Assembly (NCBI RefSeq): GCF_014359905.1 | Contig: NZ_JACIYP010000039.1 | Span: 1-44,591 of the forward strand | Length of the DNA: 44,591 nt | Reading direction: 5' to 3' | From: Hoeflea sp. | Lineage (GTDB): Bacteria > Pseudomonadota > Alphaproteobacteria > Rhizobiales > Rhizobiaceae | In this document: one piece after another, positions 7,722 to 16,570 of the stretch | Position numbering within the stretch: position 1 is the stretch's first letter | How the letters are laid out: every line of letters begins with the position of its first letter | Program-made: the position numbers and the translations under genes | The notes under the pieces: model-generated | Database searches by the model: none | Told to the model about the DNA's origin: nothing | What the model saw: the letters and a program-made list of their open reading frames with translations, nothing else

Positions 7722-8219
7722 TCACCTCCCGTGCCGGTACACCAGCACCTCCGGTCCCGGGCGGTCGGGGTCGAGTTCCAGCACCGCGCCCAGCCGTTCG
7801 GCGAGCCGGCGCGAGCGGTGGTTGTCGGGGTCGATGTGGCTGACGATCGTCGTGAGCCCGCGCGGGCCAAAACCCCAGGCGCGCAGGGCAACCGCCGCCT
7901 CATAGGCGTGGCCCTTGCCCTCGAAGCCCGGATAGACCATCCAGCCGAGCTCATGCTCGGGAAACAGCGGTCCGGAATTGATGCCGACCTGGCCCAGGCA
8001 TGCGCCGCTCTCGCGGTCGTCGATCATCAGCGCGCCGCAGCCCAGCAGCGGCCACTGCGCCATGTCGTGGCAGAACATGCCCCAGGCGTCGGCCAGCGTG
8101 TGCGGGCCTTGCATGTGCACCGCGCGTTCGGACATCATCAGGCTGGCATAGGCCGGCCAGTCCTGCATGGCCTGCGGCCTGAGCCGCAGCCGTTCGGTCT
8201 CGAGTATCGGGATTTCCAT
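7722..8219 (-). CDS. GNAT-family N-acetyltransferase (RimJ/RimL-like)
   Basis: The 165-residue product has the layout of RimJ/RimL-type acetyltransferases, beginning PILETERLRLRP, with the acetyl-CoA loop around GFEGKGHAYEAA and the later DPDNHRSRRLAERLGA helix typical of the group. These enzymes transfer acetyl from acetyl-CoA to amino groups of proteins or small molecules; the acceptor is unknown. ATG 8219 has a GAGG ribosome site; the frame to 8276 is longer but lacks family-like sequence. It stands alone, divergent from rsgA. Confidence 0.88.
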   Translation of the reverse strand: MEIPILETERLRLRPQAMQDWPAYASLMMSERAVHMQGPHTLADAWGMFCHDMAQWPLLGCGALMIDDRESGACLGQVGINSGPLFPEHELGWMVYPGFEGKGHAYEAAVALRAWGFGPRGLTTIVSHIDPDNHRSRRLAERLGAVLELDPDRPGPEVLVYRHGR

Positions 8220-8404
8220 AAAAGCCTCACAATTTTCTCGCCGCAATGCCGCATAGGGCAGAATCGGTTTCCGCATCGGCCGCGCGAGATGCTATCCTAT
8301 AGGCCTCAAAATCATCTCGGGACAGGGCACGCCGGGGCCTCGTCCATCATCCCCGATCTCCGCGCACCAAGTTTGGGACCTTCAAGCATGAAAGCCACAG
8401 CCCG

Positions 8405-9484
8405 ATGACGCGTGATTTCTCGGCCCTGATGCCGGCCGCCGCCGCGGCCACGCCCCCGAAGCGGGAGATCCCGCTTCTGCAAAGGCTCGGCTGGCAACCG
8501 TTCTTCGCCCAGCAGATCAGCGTCGACGAGATGGTCGAGACCCCGCCGGTCAGGGTCACCGAGGTGCACCGCAGCGGGCTCCGGGTGCTGGGCGACGGCA
8601 TCGACATGATGGTGCCGCCCCGCGCCGACGCCACCGTCGGCGACTGGCTGCTGCTCGACCGCGCGCTGCCCAGCGCCAGCCGGCTGCTCGAGCGCAAGAG
8701 CCTGATCAAGCGCCGCGCGGCGGGCCATGACCGCTCGATCCAGCTGATCGCCGCCAATCTCGACACCGCCTTCGTCGTCACCTCCTGCAACCTCGATTTC
8801 AACATGGCGCGGCTCGAGCGCTACATCGCGCTCGCCTTCGACGCCGGCGTCACGCCGGTGGTGCTCCTGACCAAATCCGACCTATGCGCCGATCCCGCAT
8901 CTTACGTCGAACAGGCGCAGACCATCTCGAAGGATGTCGCGGTGATCACGCTCAACGCCAAGAGCGACGAGCCGAGGGAAAGGCTCGCGCCCTGGTGCAA
9001 GCCGGGCCAGACGGTGGCGTTCCTGGGCTCGTCGGGCGTCGGCAAGTCGACGCTCACCAATGCGCTCTCGGGAACGGAATCAGCGGCCACGCAGGCGATC
9101 CGCGAGGACGATTCCAAGGGCCGCCACACCACCTCGCACCGGCAACTGCACATCCTGCCCGACGGCTGCGCCGTGCTCGACACCCCGGGCGTGCGCGAAT
9201 TGCAGCTCACCGACGCCGAAGCCGGCGTGGCGGAGGTGTTCTCCGATCTCGACGAACTGGCGGCAGAATGCCGCTTCAACGACTGCAGCCATCAAAGCGA
9301 GCCGGGCTGCGCCGTGCAGGCCGCGCTCGAGGCCGGCACCATCGACGCGGCGCGGCTTGCGCGCTGGCAGAAGCTGCTCGCCGAAGACCGGCACAACACC
9401 GCAAGCCTTGCCGAGCGCCGCTCCAAGGACAAGGCCTTCGGCAAGATGGTCAAGCAGGCCAAGAAGCTGAAGAAGGTCCGCTGA
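8405..9484 (+). CDS. rsgA: Ribosome small-subunit biogenesis GTPase RsgA
   Basis: RsgA (YjeQ) hydrolyses GTP during late 30S maturation. The 359-residue protein shows the circularly permuted GTPase order: G4 (TKSD, 156-159) comes before G1 (GSSGVGKST, 208-216), the switch region GRHTT (239-243) and G3 (DTPG, 259-262). An OB-fold domain precedes it and a zinc motif follows (C289, C294, H296, C302). A basic C-terminal tail may touch rRNA. No clear ribosome site precedes the ATG. It is monocistronic and convergent with the clpP-like gene. Confidence 0.95.
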   Translation: MTRDFSALMPAAAAATPPKREIPLLQRLGWQPFFAQQISVDEMVETPPVRVTEVHRSGLRVLGDGIDMMVPPRADATVGDWLLLDRALPSASRLLERKSLIKRRAAGHDRSIQLIAANLDTAFVVTSCNLDFNMARLERYIALAFDAGVTPVVLLTKSDLCADPASYVEQAQTISKDVAVITLNAKSDEPRERLAPWCKPGQTVAFLGSSGVGKSTLTNALSGTESAATQAIREDDSKGRHTTSHRQLHILPDGCAVLDTPGVRELQLTDAEAGVAEVFSDLDELAAECRFNDCSHQSEPGCAVQAALEAGTIDAARLARWQKLLAEDRHNTASLAERRSKDKAFGKMVKQAKKLKKVR

Positions 9485-9551
9485 CCGCCGCGCCCGCCGC
9501 CAACCGGATGGGAGCGGTGCGGTGCTCGCGCACGTGCCGCGGACATGAGAA

Positions 9552-9581
9552 AGCCCCCGCCGGCTCTCGCCTGCGGGGGCT
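9552..9581 (-). terminator. Hairpin between rsgA and clpP
   Basis: AGCCCCCGC (9552-9560) pairs perfectly with GCGGGGGCT (9573-9581). On the minus strand it is followed by TTCTC, a weak U tract, so it probably ends the clpP transcript. It may also slow the convergent rsgA transcript. Confidence 0.6.
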
Positions 9582-9604
9582 CGCGTTCAAGGCCGCAGCC
9601 TGGT

Positions 9605-10183
9605 TCAGATTTCGCTCTGATTGGTGATGATCCTGCCCACCAGGCCGTAAGTCTTGGCGTCCTCGGCCGACAGCCAGTAGTCGCGGTCGGTGTCGGCGGC
9701 AATCTTTTCGATCGGCTGGCCGGTGGCCTTGGCGAACATCCCATTGAGCCGGGCGTTCATCTTGATGATTTCGCGCGCCTGGATCTCGATGTCCGAGACC
9801 ATGCCGCGGGTGCCGCCCGAGGGTTGATGCAAGAGGAAGCGGGTGTTGGGCAGGCACAGGCGCTGCTCCTTGGGCACCGAGATGTAGATCAGCGCGCCGG
9901 CGGAGGCGACCCAGCCGGTGCCGATGATCCACACCTTGGGCTTGATGAAGCCGATCATGTCGTGGATCGAATCGCCCGATTCGACATGGCCGCCGGGTGA
10001 ATTGACAAAGATCCGGATGTCTTCGTCGCTGGCGGCAGCCAGCGCCGCCAGTTGCGCGCAGACCTTGTGCGCCAATTCCTGGGTGATGCCGCCATAGATG
10101 AAGATCGAGCGCGATTTGAACAGGTTTGCTTCCGCTTCCTTGCCCAGCGGCAGTTCTGTCGTCTTGTCGTCTTCGTCGCTCAT
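9605..10183 (-). CDS. clpP: ClpP-family serine protease paralogue
   Basis: The 192-residue protein is a ClpP-type peptidase. The triad is present: Ser94 in VASAGAL, His119 in LLHQPSGG, and Asp168 in [13 protein letters not shown], at spacing equal to E. coli ClpP. It differs from housekeeping ClpP in several conserved spots (for example [10 protein letters not shown] around the nucleophile) and has no neighbouring clpX or tig. It is therefore likely one of the extra ClpP copies common in Rhizobiales, and may form mixed rings. The ATG at 10183 follows GGAGA. Confidence 0.88.
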   Translation of the reverse strand: MSDEDDKTTELPLGKEAEANLFKSRSIFIYGGITQELAHKVCAQLAALAAASDEDIRIFVNSPGGHVESGDSIHDMIGFIKPKVWIIGTGWVASAGALIYISVPKEQRLCLPNTRFLLHQPSGGTRGMVSDIEIQAREIIKMNARLNGMFAKATGQPIEKIAADTDRDYWLSAEDAKTYGLVGRIITNQSEI

Positions 10184-10373
10184 AAGCCGTCTCCATGTGG
10201 TTCGTATGCTTGCCAGATAGTACGATCCGGCCCGCGAAACAATGGCGCAATCCCAAACGGGCCTTGAAACAGACGGACGGCGCAGCGTTTTCACGCTGCG
10301 CCGTCCGGATGTCGGATTTGCACGGCCGGCGCTCAATCAGCCCGGCCGACGATCAGGCGAAAGCCTGTCCGGC

Positions 10374-11801
10374 TTACGCGACAGCCTTGTCGCCGCCCTG
10401 CTCGGGCCGCGGACGGCGGTCGCCGCCGCGACGGCTGCGGCGCGGCTTGGCTGGCTGGTCGCCCTGCTTGGCACCGGCGGCAGCCGGCTGATGCCGGTTG
10501 GCGCCCGGCTGGCCTTCACCCGGCGCGCGGCCCTGGCCGGGCTTTCCGCCCCTGCCCTGACCCTGGTTCTGACCCGGCTTGCGGCCCTGGCCCTGCGGCT
10601 TGGCGCCCTGGCGCGGGCGCTGGGTGCGGTTGAGCGGCGCGAAATCGCCGTCGGGATCGGCCAGAGCATCGACATAGGTACCTTCCGGCGCCTTCTCGAC
10701 CTGGATTTCGACCTTGAGCATCTTTTCGATGTCGCGCAGCAGCGAGCGTTCGTCCGGTGCGCAGAAGGTCACGGCGGTGCCTTCGGCGCCGGCGCGCGCG
10801 GTGCGGCCGATGCGGTGGACATAGACTTCCGGCACGTTCGGCAGTTCGTAATTGACCACCAGGCTCACGCCCGGCACGTCGATGCCGCGGGCGGCGATGT
10901 CCGTGGCGATCAGCACCGGCACGGTGCCGGCGCGGAAGCCTGCGAGCGCGCGCTCGCGCTGGCCCTGCGACTTGTTGCCGTGAATGGCCGCAGCCGCAAT
11001 GCCGTCGGCTTCGAGCCGCTTGGTGGCCTTGTCGGCGCCGCGCTTGGTGCGGGTGAACACGATCACGCGCTCGCCCTTGCGGTCACGGATCAGGCTCGCC
11101 AGCGCGCCCATCTTGGCGGGCGTCTGCATGTGCATGACGGTGTGCTCGACGCGGTCGGCGGTCTTCTTGGCGGGCACCACCGACACTTCGGTCGGGTTCT
11201 TCAGGTGCCGCGAGGACAGTTCGCGGATTTCCTTGGGCATGGTCGCCGAGAACAGAAGCGTCTGGCGATCCTGCGGGGTCATGGCGAGAATGCGCTTGAT
11301 CGCCGGCATGAAGCCGATGTCGAGCATCTGGTCGGCCTCGTCGAGCACGACGACTTCGATTTCGTTGAGCGACACGGCGCGCTGTTCAATCAGATCCATC
11401 AGCCGGCCCGGGGTGGCGATGAGAATGTCGACGCCGGAAGCCAGCGCCTTGATCTGCGGGCGGATCGACACGCCGCCAACCACCACGGTCGAGGTCAGGT
11501 GCAGCTTGCGGCCATAATCCTTGACGCTTCTGGCAATCTGGGAGGAGAGTTCGCGGGTCGGCGCCAGGATCAGCACGCGGGCCTTCTTGGGTGCGGCTTT
11601 CTTGCCCGGGGCCATGCGGTGCAGGATCGGCAGCGCGAAGGCTGCGGTCTTGCCGGTGCCGGTCTGCGCCAGGCCGATGACGTCGCGGCCTTCGAGAACC
11701 AAAGGAATGGCCTGGACCTGGATCGGTGTCGGCGTGGTCAGGTGCAGACCGTCAAGCGTATCGAGAAGGGCCTTGGACAGGCCGAGTTCGGAAAAAGTCA
11801 T
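10374..11801 (-). CDS. DEAD-box RNA helicase (RhlE-like)
   Basis: This 475-residue ATP-dependent RNA helicase has all core motifs: the Q motif (TPTPIQ), motif I AQTGTGKT (45-52), PTREL, TPGR, DEAD (154-157), SAT (185-187), and the second RecA domain ending in HRIGRTAR. After about residue 375 comes a low-complexity basic tail rich in Gly, Gln, Pro, Lys and Arg (GQGRKPGQNQGQGRGGKPGQ), a likely RNA-binding extension typical of RhlE-type enzymes. These act in ribosome assembly, mRNA decay and cold growth. The start at 11801 gives the family-typical MTFSELGLS. Confidence 0.93.
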   Translation of the reverse strand: MTFSELGLSKALLDTLDGLHLTTPTPIQVQAIPLVLEGRDVIGLAQTGTGKTAAFALPILHRMAPGKKAAPKKARVLILAPTRELSSQIARSVKDYGRKLHLTSTVVVGGVSIRPQIKALASGVDILIATPGRLMDLIEQRAVSLNEIEVVVLDEADQMLDIGFMPAIKRILAMTPQDRQTLLFSATMPKEIRELSSRHLKNPTEVSVVPAKKTADRVEHTVMHMQTPAKMGALASLIRDRKGERVIVFTRTKRGADKATKRLEADGIAAAAIHGNKSQGQRERALAGFRAGTVPVLIATDIAARGIDVPGVSLVVNYELPNVPEVYVHRIGRTARAGAEGTAVTFCAPDERSLLRDIEKMLKVEIQVEKAPEGTYVDALADPDGDFAPLNRTQRPRQGAKPQGQGRKPGQNQGQGRGGKPGQGRAPGEGQPGANRHQPAAAGAKQGDQPAKPRRSRRGGDRRPRPEQGGDKAVA

Positions 11802-12111
11802 GGAATGTCTTTCGAAGTTTTGGGCATACGTCGGGGGCGTGCGCCTCAGCGCCGCCAATCGCGGATCATGCCCGATCACAAATGGTCCCCTGGCTGCGGA
11901 CAAACCGCAATCGGGGGAGTTCGGGTTGGGCGCATCGCCGCTGGCCGACGCGAAAATTCAAGGGTGGACGTCAGGGGAAGTCAGAACACGCTAATCAACG
12001 AAGACGCGTGCAGCGGCCGATTGGCCCCTATCCAGTTGCGTCCTTAGGCCTGACAATTGCGGCCGTGTCAAGGCGAAAGCGATAATTCTTGCTGCAGCGC
12101 AGCAGACAGAC
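11802..12111. other. Intergenic region upstream of the helicase gene
   Basis: This 310-bp stretch separates the helicase start from the EamA stop, both on the minus strand, so it should hold the helicase promoter and a long 5' leader. A weak pair TTGTCA (about 12055) and GATAGG can be read, but nothing convincing. No gene or clear RNA structure was recognised. Confidence 0.4.
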
Positions 12112-13050
12112 TCAGCGGGATGTCCGGTCGCGGCCCTCGACCGCGGCATTGGCGGCGACGCTGCGGATGGCCCTGCCGGGTGTCAGGGCGATGGCCGCGA
12201 TGACGAGGGCGCAGGCCGCCCATTGCGCCGCGCCGACCGGTTCGGAAAAGGCGAACCAGCCGACCAGGAACATGGTCGGCAGCTCGAAGCTCCCCGCGAT
12301 CGCGGTCCTGGCGGTGCCGATCTCCGGGGCGCAGATCGTGTAGAGCAGCTGCGGGATCAGCGCCGAACCGAAGGCGATGCCCGCCACCAGCCACCAGCCG
12401 GACGACGTGCCCGGAAACAGCGCCGCGGCGGGCGTCACGGCCATCAGCGGAAAGAGCCCGATCACCGATCCGAGACTGGCGCTGGCGAGCCGCGCCAGCG
12501 GGTCGAGCACCTTGAGCCTGTGCACCAGCACATTGATGCCGAAGCCGAAGCCCAGTGGTGCTGCCAGCGACAGCAACAGCGCCGGCACCTGGTCGGCGGC
12601 AATCGCCGATGGCGAGGAGGCAAGCACTGCGGCGGCAATGATCATCAGCGACGCGGCGATGGCGCGGCGGCCCGGCCGGTCGCCGAACAGCAGCCAGGCG
12701 ATCGCCAGCGTGAACACCGGATAGGTCATGTAGAGCACGCCCGCGGTCGAAACCGGGACGATCTCGACGGCCCGCACATAGCCGATCCAGCCCAGCCCCA
12801 TGGCGATTCCCGCCACCACGCCCCAGGTCAGCGCGCGCCATCGGGCCCGGGCGCGATAGACCACCGGCAACAGCACGAGCGCGGCGAAGGCATAGCGGAA
12901 GAAGGCGATGGCGTGCGGCGCCATCCCCTCGGCGGTCAGCGACCGGGCGAAATAGGGAACCAGACCGAAGCCCACCGAAGCCGCCACGACGCCCAGCGTC
13001 GCAAGCCCGGTGTTCAGTCCGCCCGTGTGTTCCAGTTGGTCCGCTTTCAT
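12112..13050 (-). CDS. EamA/DMT-family transporter
   Basis: The 312-residue protein is very hydrophobic with about ten membrane helices arranged as two EamA repeats, the pattern of drug/metabolite exporters. Landmarks are the first-helix ASVGFGLVPYFARS, FFRYAFAALVLLP, and the second repeat's PQLLYTICAPEIGTA...FELPTMFLVGW. Substrates of this family range over amino acids, purines and small solutes; none can be assigned. The 12 or so residues before the first helix agree with an ATG at 13050. It is divergent from the cobalamin-riboswitch gene. Confidence 0.88.
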   Translation of the reverse strand: MKADQLEHTGGLNTGLATLGVVAASVGFGLVPYFARSLTAEGMAPHAIAFFRYAFAALVLLPVVYRARARWRALTWGVVAGIAMGLGWIGYVRAVEIVPVSTAGVLYMTYPVFTLAIAWLLFGDRPGRRAIAASLMIIAAAVLASSPSAIAADQVPALLLSLAAPLGFGFGINVLVHRLKVLDPLARLASASLGSVIGLFPLMAVTPAAALFPGTSSGWWLVAGIAFGSALIPQLLYTICAPEIGTARTAIAGSFELPTMFLVGWFAFSEPVGAAQWAACALVIAAIALTPGRAIRSVAANAAVEGRDRTSR

Positions 13051-13189
13051 TGCGACTGAGTAACAAGCTGCCGGCCGCATGGGAAGCGATTGCGACCGTC
13101 CCCACGGAAGCGGTGCGGCCATGCAATCAACGCCGCCGAACGTCGTATTTTCGGATTGCTATCCCGCAGGGCGCGAAATAATCTCCGGC

Positions 13190-13434
13190 CGTTCGGGTTC
13201 CGTGAAGGCCAAGCCTTCGGGATTAAAGGGGAACACGGTAGGGACGACCTGAAACAGGGCCCGATCCGTGGCTGCCCTCGCAACTGTGAGCGTGAGCCGC
13301 ATCCATGATGCCACTGGGTCAGACCGGGAAGGCGGATGAAAGGCAAAAGCGCGAGCCAGGAGACCTGCCCGGACACTGGGCGCCGCGATCGCGGCGGCCA
13401 ATTCCAACCTCTTGCACGATGGGTGCAGAAAGGG
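13190..13434 (+). promoter_or_regulatory. Cobalamin riboswitch
   Basis: The leader of the CbiM-type gene contains the conserved cobalamin aptamer blocks in order: ATTAAAGGGGAAC (about 13222-13234), GCAACTGTGAGCG (13280s), GCCACTGGG (13310s), GGGAAGG (13326 on) and the B12 box GCGAGCCAGGAGACCTGCC (13351-13369). Behind it lie a perfect palindrome CGCCGCGATCGCGGCG (13381-13396) and a small hairpin TGCAC/GTGCA (13413-13427) just before the ribosome site AAAGGG. There is no T-run, so control is probably at translation. Bound adenosylcobalamin should lower expression. Confidence 0.95.
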
Positions 13435-13441
13435 CTTACAC

Positions 13442-14125
13442 ATGCATATCGAACCCGGCGTCGTCGACGGCGCGAAAATTGTCCTGAGCTACGCAACGGC
13501 GGCTGCCGCTGCCGGGCTTTCCCTGAAGATGTCGATGGACACGATCCGCAAGGACGGCGGCGTGGCGGCACTGGCCGTGCGCTCGGTGTTCACCACGCTT
13601 CTCGTCTTCACCTTCTTCGAAGTGTTTCCGCACCACGCCGTGGGCGTCTCGGAGGTTCACCTGATCCTCGGCTCGACGCTCTATCTCCTGTTCGGCGCAG
13701 GTCCCGCAGCGATCGGCCTGGCGCTCGGGCTCCTGGTCCAGGGCATGTTCTTCGCCCCCTTCGACCTGCCGCAATACGGCATGAACGTCACCACGCTGGT
13801 GGCGCCGCTCTACGCCATGTCGCTGATCGCCAAGCGCATCATCCCGGCCGGCACCGCCTACAAGGACGTCAGCTACAAGCAGGCGCTGGCGCTGTCGACA
13901 AGCTACCAGGGCGGCATCGTGATGTGGGTCGGATTCTGGGCGCTCTACGGCCATGGCTTCGGCGCGGAGAACCTGGCGCAGATCGCCTCCTTCGGCGGAG
14001 CCTACATTCTGGTCGTGATCCTCGAGCCGCTGGTCGACCTCGGTGTACTGGCGATCGCCAAGACGATCAGCCGCACCGATGGCGGCCTGCTACTGAACAA
14101 CCGGCTCTACAGCCACGCCGCATAA
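13442..14125 (+). CDS. CbiM-type energy-coupling factor metal permease
   Basis: The 227-residue membrane protein belongs to the CbiM/NikM substrate-binding component family. It starts MHIEPGVVDGAK; His2 of this N-terminal loop is the family's metal ligand, which fixes the start at 13442 rather than 30 bp earlier. About six hydrophobic segments follow. The cobalamin riboswitch in front points to cobalt, needed for B12 synthesis. No CbiQ or CbiO partner is nearby, so either partners are encoded elsewhere or this type works alone. It ends before a good terminator, as a single-gene unit. Confidence 0.87.
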   Translation: MHIEPGVVDGAKIVLSYATAAAAAGLSLKMSMDTIRKDGGVAALAVRSVFTTLLVFTFFEVFPHHAVGVSEVHLILGSTLYLLFGAGPAAIGLALGLLVQGMFFAPFDLPQYGMNVTTLVAPLYAMSLIAKRIIPAGTAYKDVSYKQALALSTSYQGGIVMWVGFWALYGHGFGAENLAQIASFGGAYILVVILEPLVDLGVLAIAKTISRTDGGLLLNNRLYSHAA

Positions 14126-14152
14126 GCGGACATTCGCTCGTCCGCACGACAC

Positions 14153-14187
14153 ACGCCGCGTGACCATCGTCCCGCGGCGTTTTTGTT
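14153..14187 (+). terminator. Rho-independent terminator
   Basis: ACGCCGCG (14153-14160) pairs with CGCGGCGT (14173-14180), followed by TTTTGTT. It ends the riboswitch-controlled transcript 28 bp after the stop. Confidence 0.9.
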
Positions 14188-14278
14188 GGGCGCAGGGTCC
14201 GGCAAGTCATCGAACGGGCTGGCGGTCCACCCGCGGCGCGGATAGCATTGCGGCAAGCGCTTCACAGGAGACGACCGG

Positions 14279-15253
14279 ATGAATATCGAGATGATCCGCG
14301 CGGCCGATGCCCGGCTTGAGGGCCATGTCCGCCGCACGCCGCTGCTCTCCTCCCCTTTCCTCGACGAGATCGCCGGACGCCGCGTCTGGATCAAGCCCGA
14401 ATGCCTGCAGCACACCGGCAGCTTCAAGTTCCGCGGCGGCTGGTCGGCCGTCTCGGCGATGGACCCGGACCTCAGGGCGGAGGGCGTGCTGGCCTTCTCG
14501 AGCGGCAATCATGCGCAGGGCGTGGCGCTGGCCGCCGCCCGGCACGGCGTGCCCGCCGTCATCATCATGCCGTCCGACGCGCCGCAGATGAAGATCGCCA
14601 ACACAAGGGCGCTGGGCGCCGAGGTGGTGCTCTATGACCGCGCGACGGAGGATCGCGACGCGATCAGCGCGCGCGTGCTGGCGGAGCGTCAACTGACGCT
14701 GATCAAGCCCTTTGACGATCCTTTCGTCATCGCCGGCCAGGGCACCTGCGGGCTCGAGATCGCGAAACAGGCCGCCGCGGAAGGCATCGGCCGCGCCGAT
14801 GTGCTGGTCTGCTGCGGCGGCGGCGGCTTTGCCTCCGGCATCGCACTGGCACTCGAGGCCGAAGCCCCCGGCCTGAGGGTGCGGCCGGCCGAGCCCGAAG
14901 GCTTCGACGACATGGCCCGCAGCCTGGCCTCGGGCGCCATCGAGCGCAACGACCGGATGTCCGGCTCGCTCTGCGACGCGATCCTGACCCCGCAGCCCGG
15001 CGATCTGACCTTCCCGATCCTGGCGCGGCTCGCAGGCCCCGGCCTGGCGGTGAGCGAGGACGAGGCGCTTCATGCCGTGGCGCTGGCCTTTTCCCGGCTC
15101 AAGCTGGTGGCCGAACCCGGCGGCGCCGTCGCGCTCGCGGCGGCCCTGTTTCATGCGGGCGAGATCGAGGGCGATGACGTGATCGTCACCATCTCCGGCG
15201 GCAATGTCGATGCGGATGTGTTCCGGATGGCGCTGGACCGGTTCGGCGGCTGA
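14279..15253 (+). CDS. PLP-dependent threonine/serine dehydratase
   Basis: This 324-residue fold-type II PLP enzyme carries the Schiff-base lysine in GSFKFRGG (Lys50) and a phosphate-binding glycine loop CCGGGGFASG (about 178-187). SSGNHAQG near residue 80 contacts the substrate carboxylate. There is no C-terminal ACT regulatory domain, so it resembles catabolic threonine dehydratases, serine racemases and hydroxyaspartate dehydratases; these cannot be told apart from motifs. The ATG follows ACAGGAGACGACCGG with a good GGAG. It stands alone between two terminating regions. Confidence 0.88.
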   Translation: MNIEMIRAADARLEGHVRRTPLLSSPFLDEIAGRRVWIKPECLQHTGSFKFRGGWSAVSAMDPDLRAEGVLAFSSGNHAQGVALAAARHGVPAVIIMPSDAPQMKIANTRALGAEVVLYDRATEDRDAISARVLAERQLTLIKPFDDPFVIAGQGTCGLEIAKQAAAEGIGRADVLVCCGGGGFASGIALALEAEAPGLRVRPAEPEGFDDMARSLASGAIERNDRMSGSLCDAILTPQPGDLTFPILARLAGPGLAVSEDEALHAVALAFSRLKLVAEPGGAVALAAALFHAGEIEGDDVIVTISGGNVDADVFRMALDRFGG

Positions 15254-15299
15254 CGGCCGCTTTCTTTCGTAGCGCAAGTGCGCCGGGCCGCGGCGGGAC

Positions 15300-16205
15300 T
15301 CAGGCCTCGCCCAGCCTCACGCCTTCATCCTTGGCCTTGTGGCCCGGCTCGACATGGATGATCACCCGCACGCCCTCGAGTTCCTTGGTCAACGCGGCTT
15401 CCAGCCGGTCGCAGATGCGGTGGGATTTCTCGACGCTCATCGACCCGTCCACCACCAGGTGAAACTCGACGAAGGAGACGCGGCCCGCCATGCGGGTGCG
15501 GATGTCGTGCGCCTCGATGGCCCCGTCGGCCTCGGCCTTGATGATCTCCTGGATGCGCTTTTCATCGACCGGATCGATGGCCCGGTCCATCAGCCCGTCC
15601 ACGGAAGAGGCGATCACCTTCCAGCCCTGCCACAGCACGTTGAAGGCGACGATCAGCGCCAGCAGCGGGTCGAGCCGCGGCTGGTCGAAGGCGAGCGCAA
15701 GGCCGAGCCCGAGGATCACGCCGACCGAGGTCACCACATCCGACAGGATGTGATGGCCGTCTGCCTGCAGCGCGGGCGAACGGTGCCGGCGGCCGATCCG
15801 AAGCAGCGCCGCCGCCCAGACCGCGTTGATGACCGCCGCAAGCCCGTTGATCGCAAGCCCCAACACCGGCGCCTCGATCCGCTTGGGCGTGAGCAGCCCC
15901 CCCACCGCCTCGTTGACGATCAGCAGCGCCGCGACCACGATCAGCACGCCCTCGAGCACGGCGGAGAAATACTCGGCCTTGTGGTGGCCGTAGGGATGGT
16001 CGGTGTCCGCCGGTTTCTGCGCATAACCGATCGCGATGAAGGCCGCGAGCGCCGCGATCACATTGACGATCGATTCCAGCGCGTCGGAATAGAGCGCGAT
16101 CGAACCGGTCACATACCAGGCGACGAATTTCAGCCCCATCACGCCGAGGGCGAGCGGGATCGACCAGAAGGCCAGCCGGCGGACGATCTTGGAAGCCTGG
16201 GGCAA
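15300..16205 (-). CDS. Cation diffusion facilitator (CDF) transporter
   Basis: The 301-residue protein exports divalent metals (Zn, Fe, Mn, Co) by proton exchange. It shows six membrane helices, metal-site residues in YSDALES (helix II) and HHILSD (helix V), the DHPYGHHKAEYFSA loop, and a C-terminal cytoplasmic dimer domain ending in IIHVEPGH. The frame starts with TTG at 16205, 5 nt after the cytochrome stop and behind AGGATTAG; no in-frame ATG is available before residue 23, inside helix I. It is the last gene of the trp-linked cluster. Confidence 0.9.
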   Translation of the reverse strand: MPQASKIVRRLAFWSIPLALGVMGLKFVAWYVTGSIALYSDALESIVNVIAALAAFIAIGYAQKPADTDHPYGHHKAEYFSAVLEGVLIVVAALLIVNEAVGGLLTPKRIEAPVLGLAINGLAAVINAVWAAALLRIGRRHRSPALQADGHHILSDVVTSVGVILGLGLALAFDQPRLDPLLALIVAFNVLWQGWKVIASSVDGLMDRAIDPVDEKRIQEIIKAEADGAIEAHDIRTRMAGRVSFVEFHLVVDGSMSVEKSHRICDRLEAALTKELEGVRVIIHVEPGHKAKDEGVRLGEA

Positions 16206-16210
16206 CGGGC

Positions 16211-16570
16211 CTAATCCTGCAACGAGGCGATATAGGAGATGATCGCGTCAACCTGCTCCGGCGTGGCGATGAACTCGGGCATGTCGGGATGGTCCGAATA
16301 GATCCGGCCATCCGAAAAAGCCTCCTCGAGCGCATCCATGGGGAAACGCTCGGACAGGTCGCGGAACGGCGGCGCCGCCTCGTGTGGGCTGGCGTCGGCC
16401 GGACCCACCGCGTGGCACTTGCCGCAATTGATCTCGACCAGTTCCCGCCCGGCCTGGATTTCCGCGTCGGTCTGCGCCCGCGCCGGGGCGAGACCGGCGG
16501 CCAGGACGACCGTCACGGTCGCCAGGATCGCCACGGTCCTTCGCCATTTCCTTCCGCCACTCTGTCTCAT
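16211..16570 (-). CDS. Small periplasmic c-type cytochrome
   Basis: The 119-residue class I cytochrome has an N-terminal signal peptide (helix [20 protein letters not shown]), a heme motif CGKCH near residue 50 and a likely axial Met in HPDMPEF. The mature protein of about 87 residues should carry electrons in the periplasm. The partner is unknown. Its ATG overlaps the trpE(G) stop codon (ATGA) and its stop lies 5 nt before the CDF start, so the three genes look like one transcript with coupled translation, an odd set of functions. Confidence 0.87.
   Translation of the reverse strand: MRQSGGRKWRRTVAILATVTVVLAAGLAPARAQTDAEIQAGRELVEINCGKCHAVGPADASPHEAAPPFRDLSERFPMDALEEAFSDGRIYSDHPDMPEFIATPEQVDAIISYIASLQD

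Noticed and set aside
10440..10660. GC-rich repetitive stretch looked at as a possible repeat array
   Set aside because: It encodes the Gly/Gln/Pro-rich tail of the helicase; repetition reflects the protein, with no regular unit.
10242..12047. A 601-residue plus-strand frame opposite the DEAD-box helicase
   Set aside because: Antisense to all helicase motifs; shadow composition.
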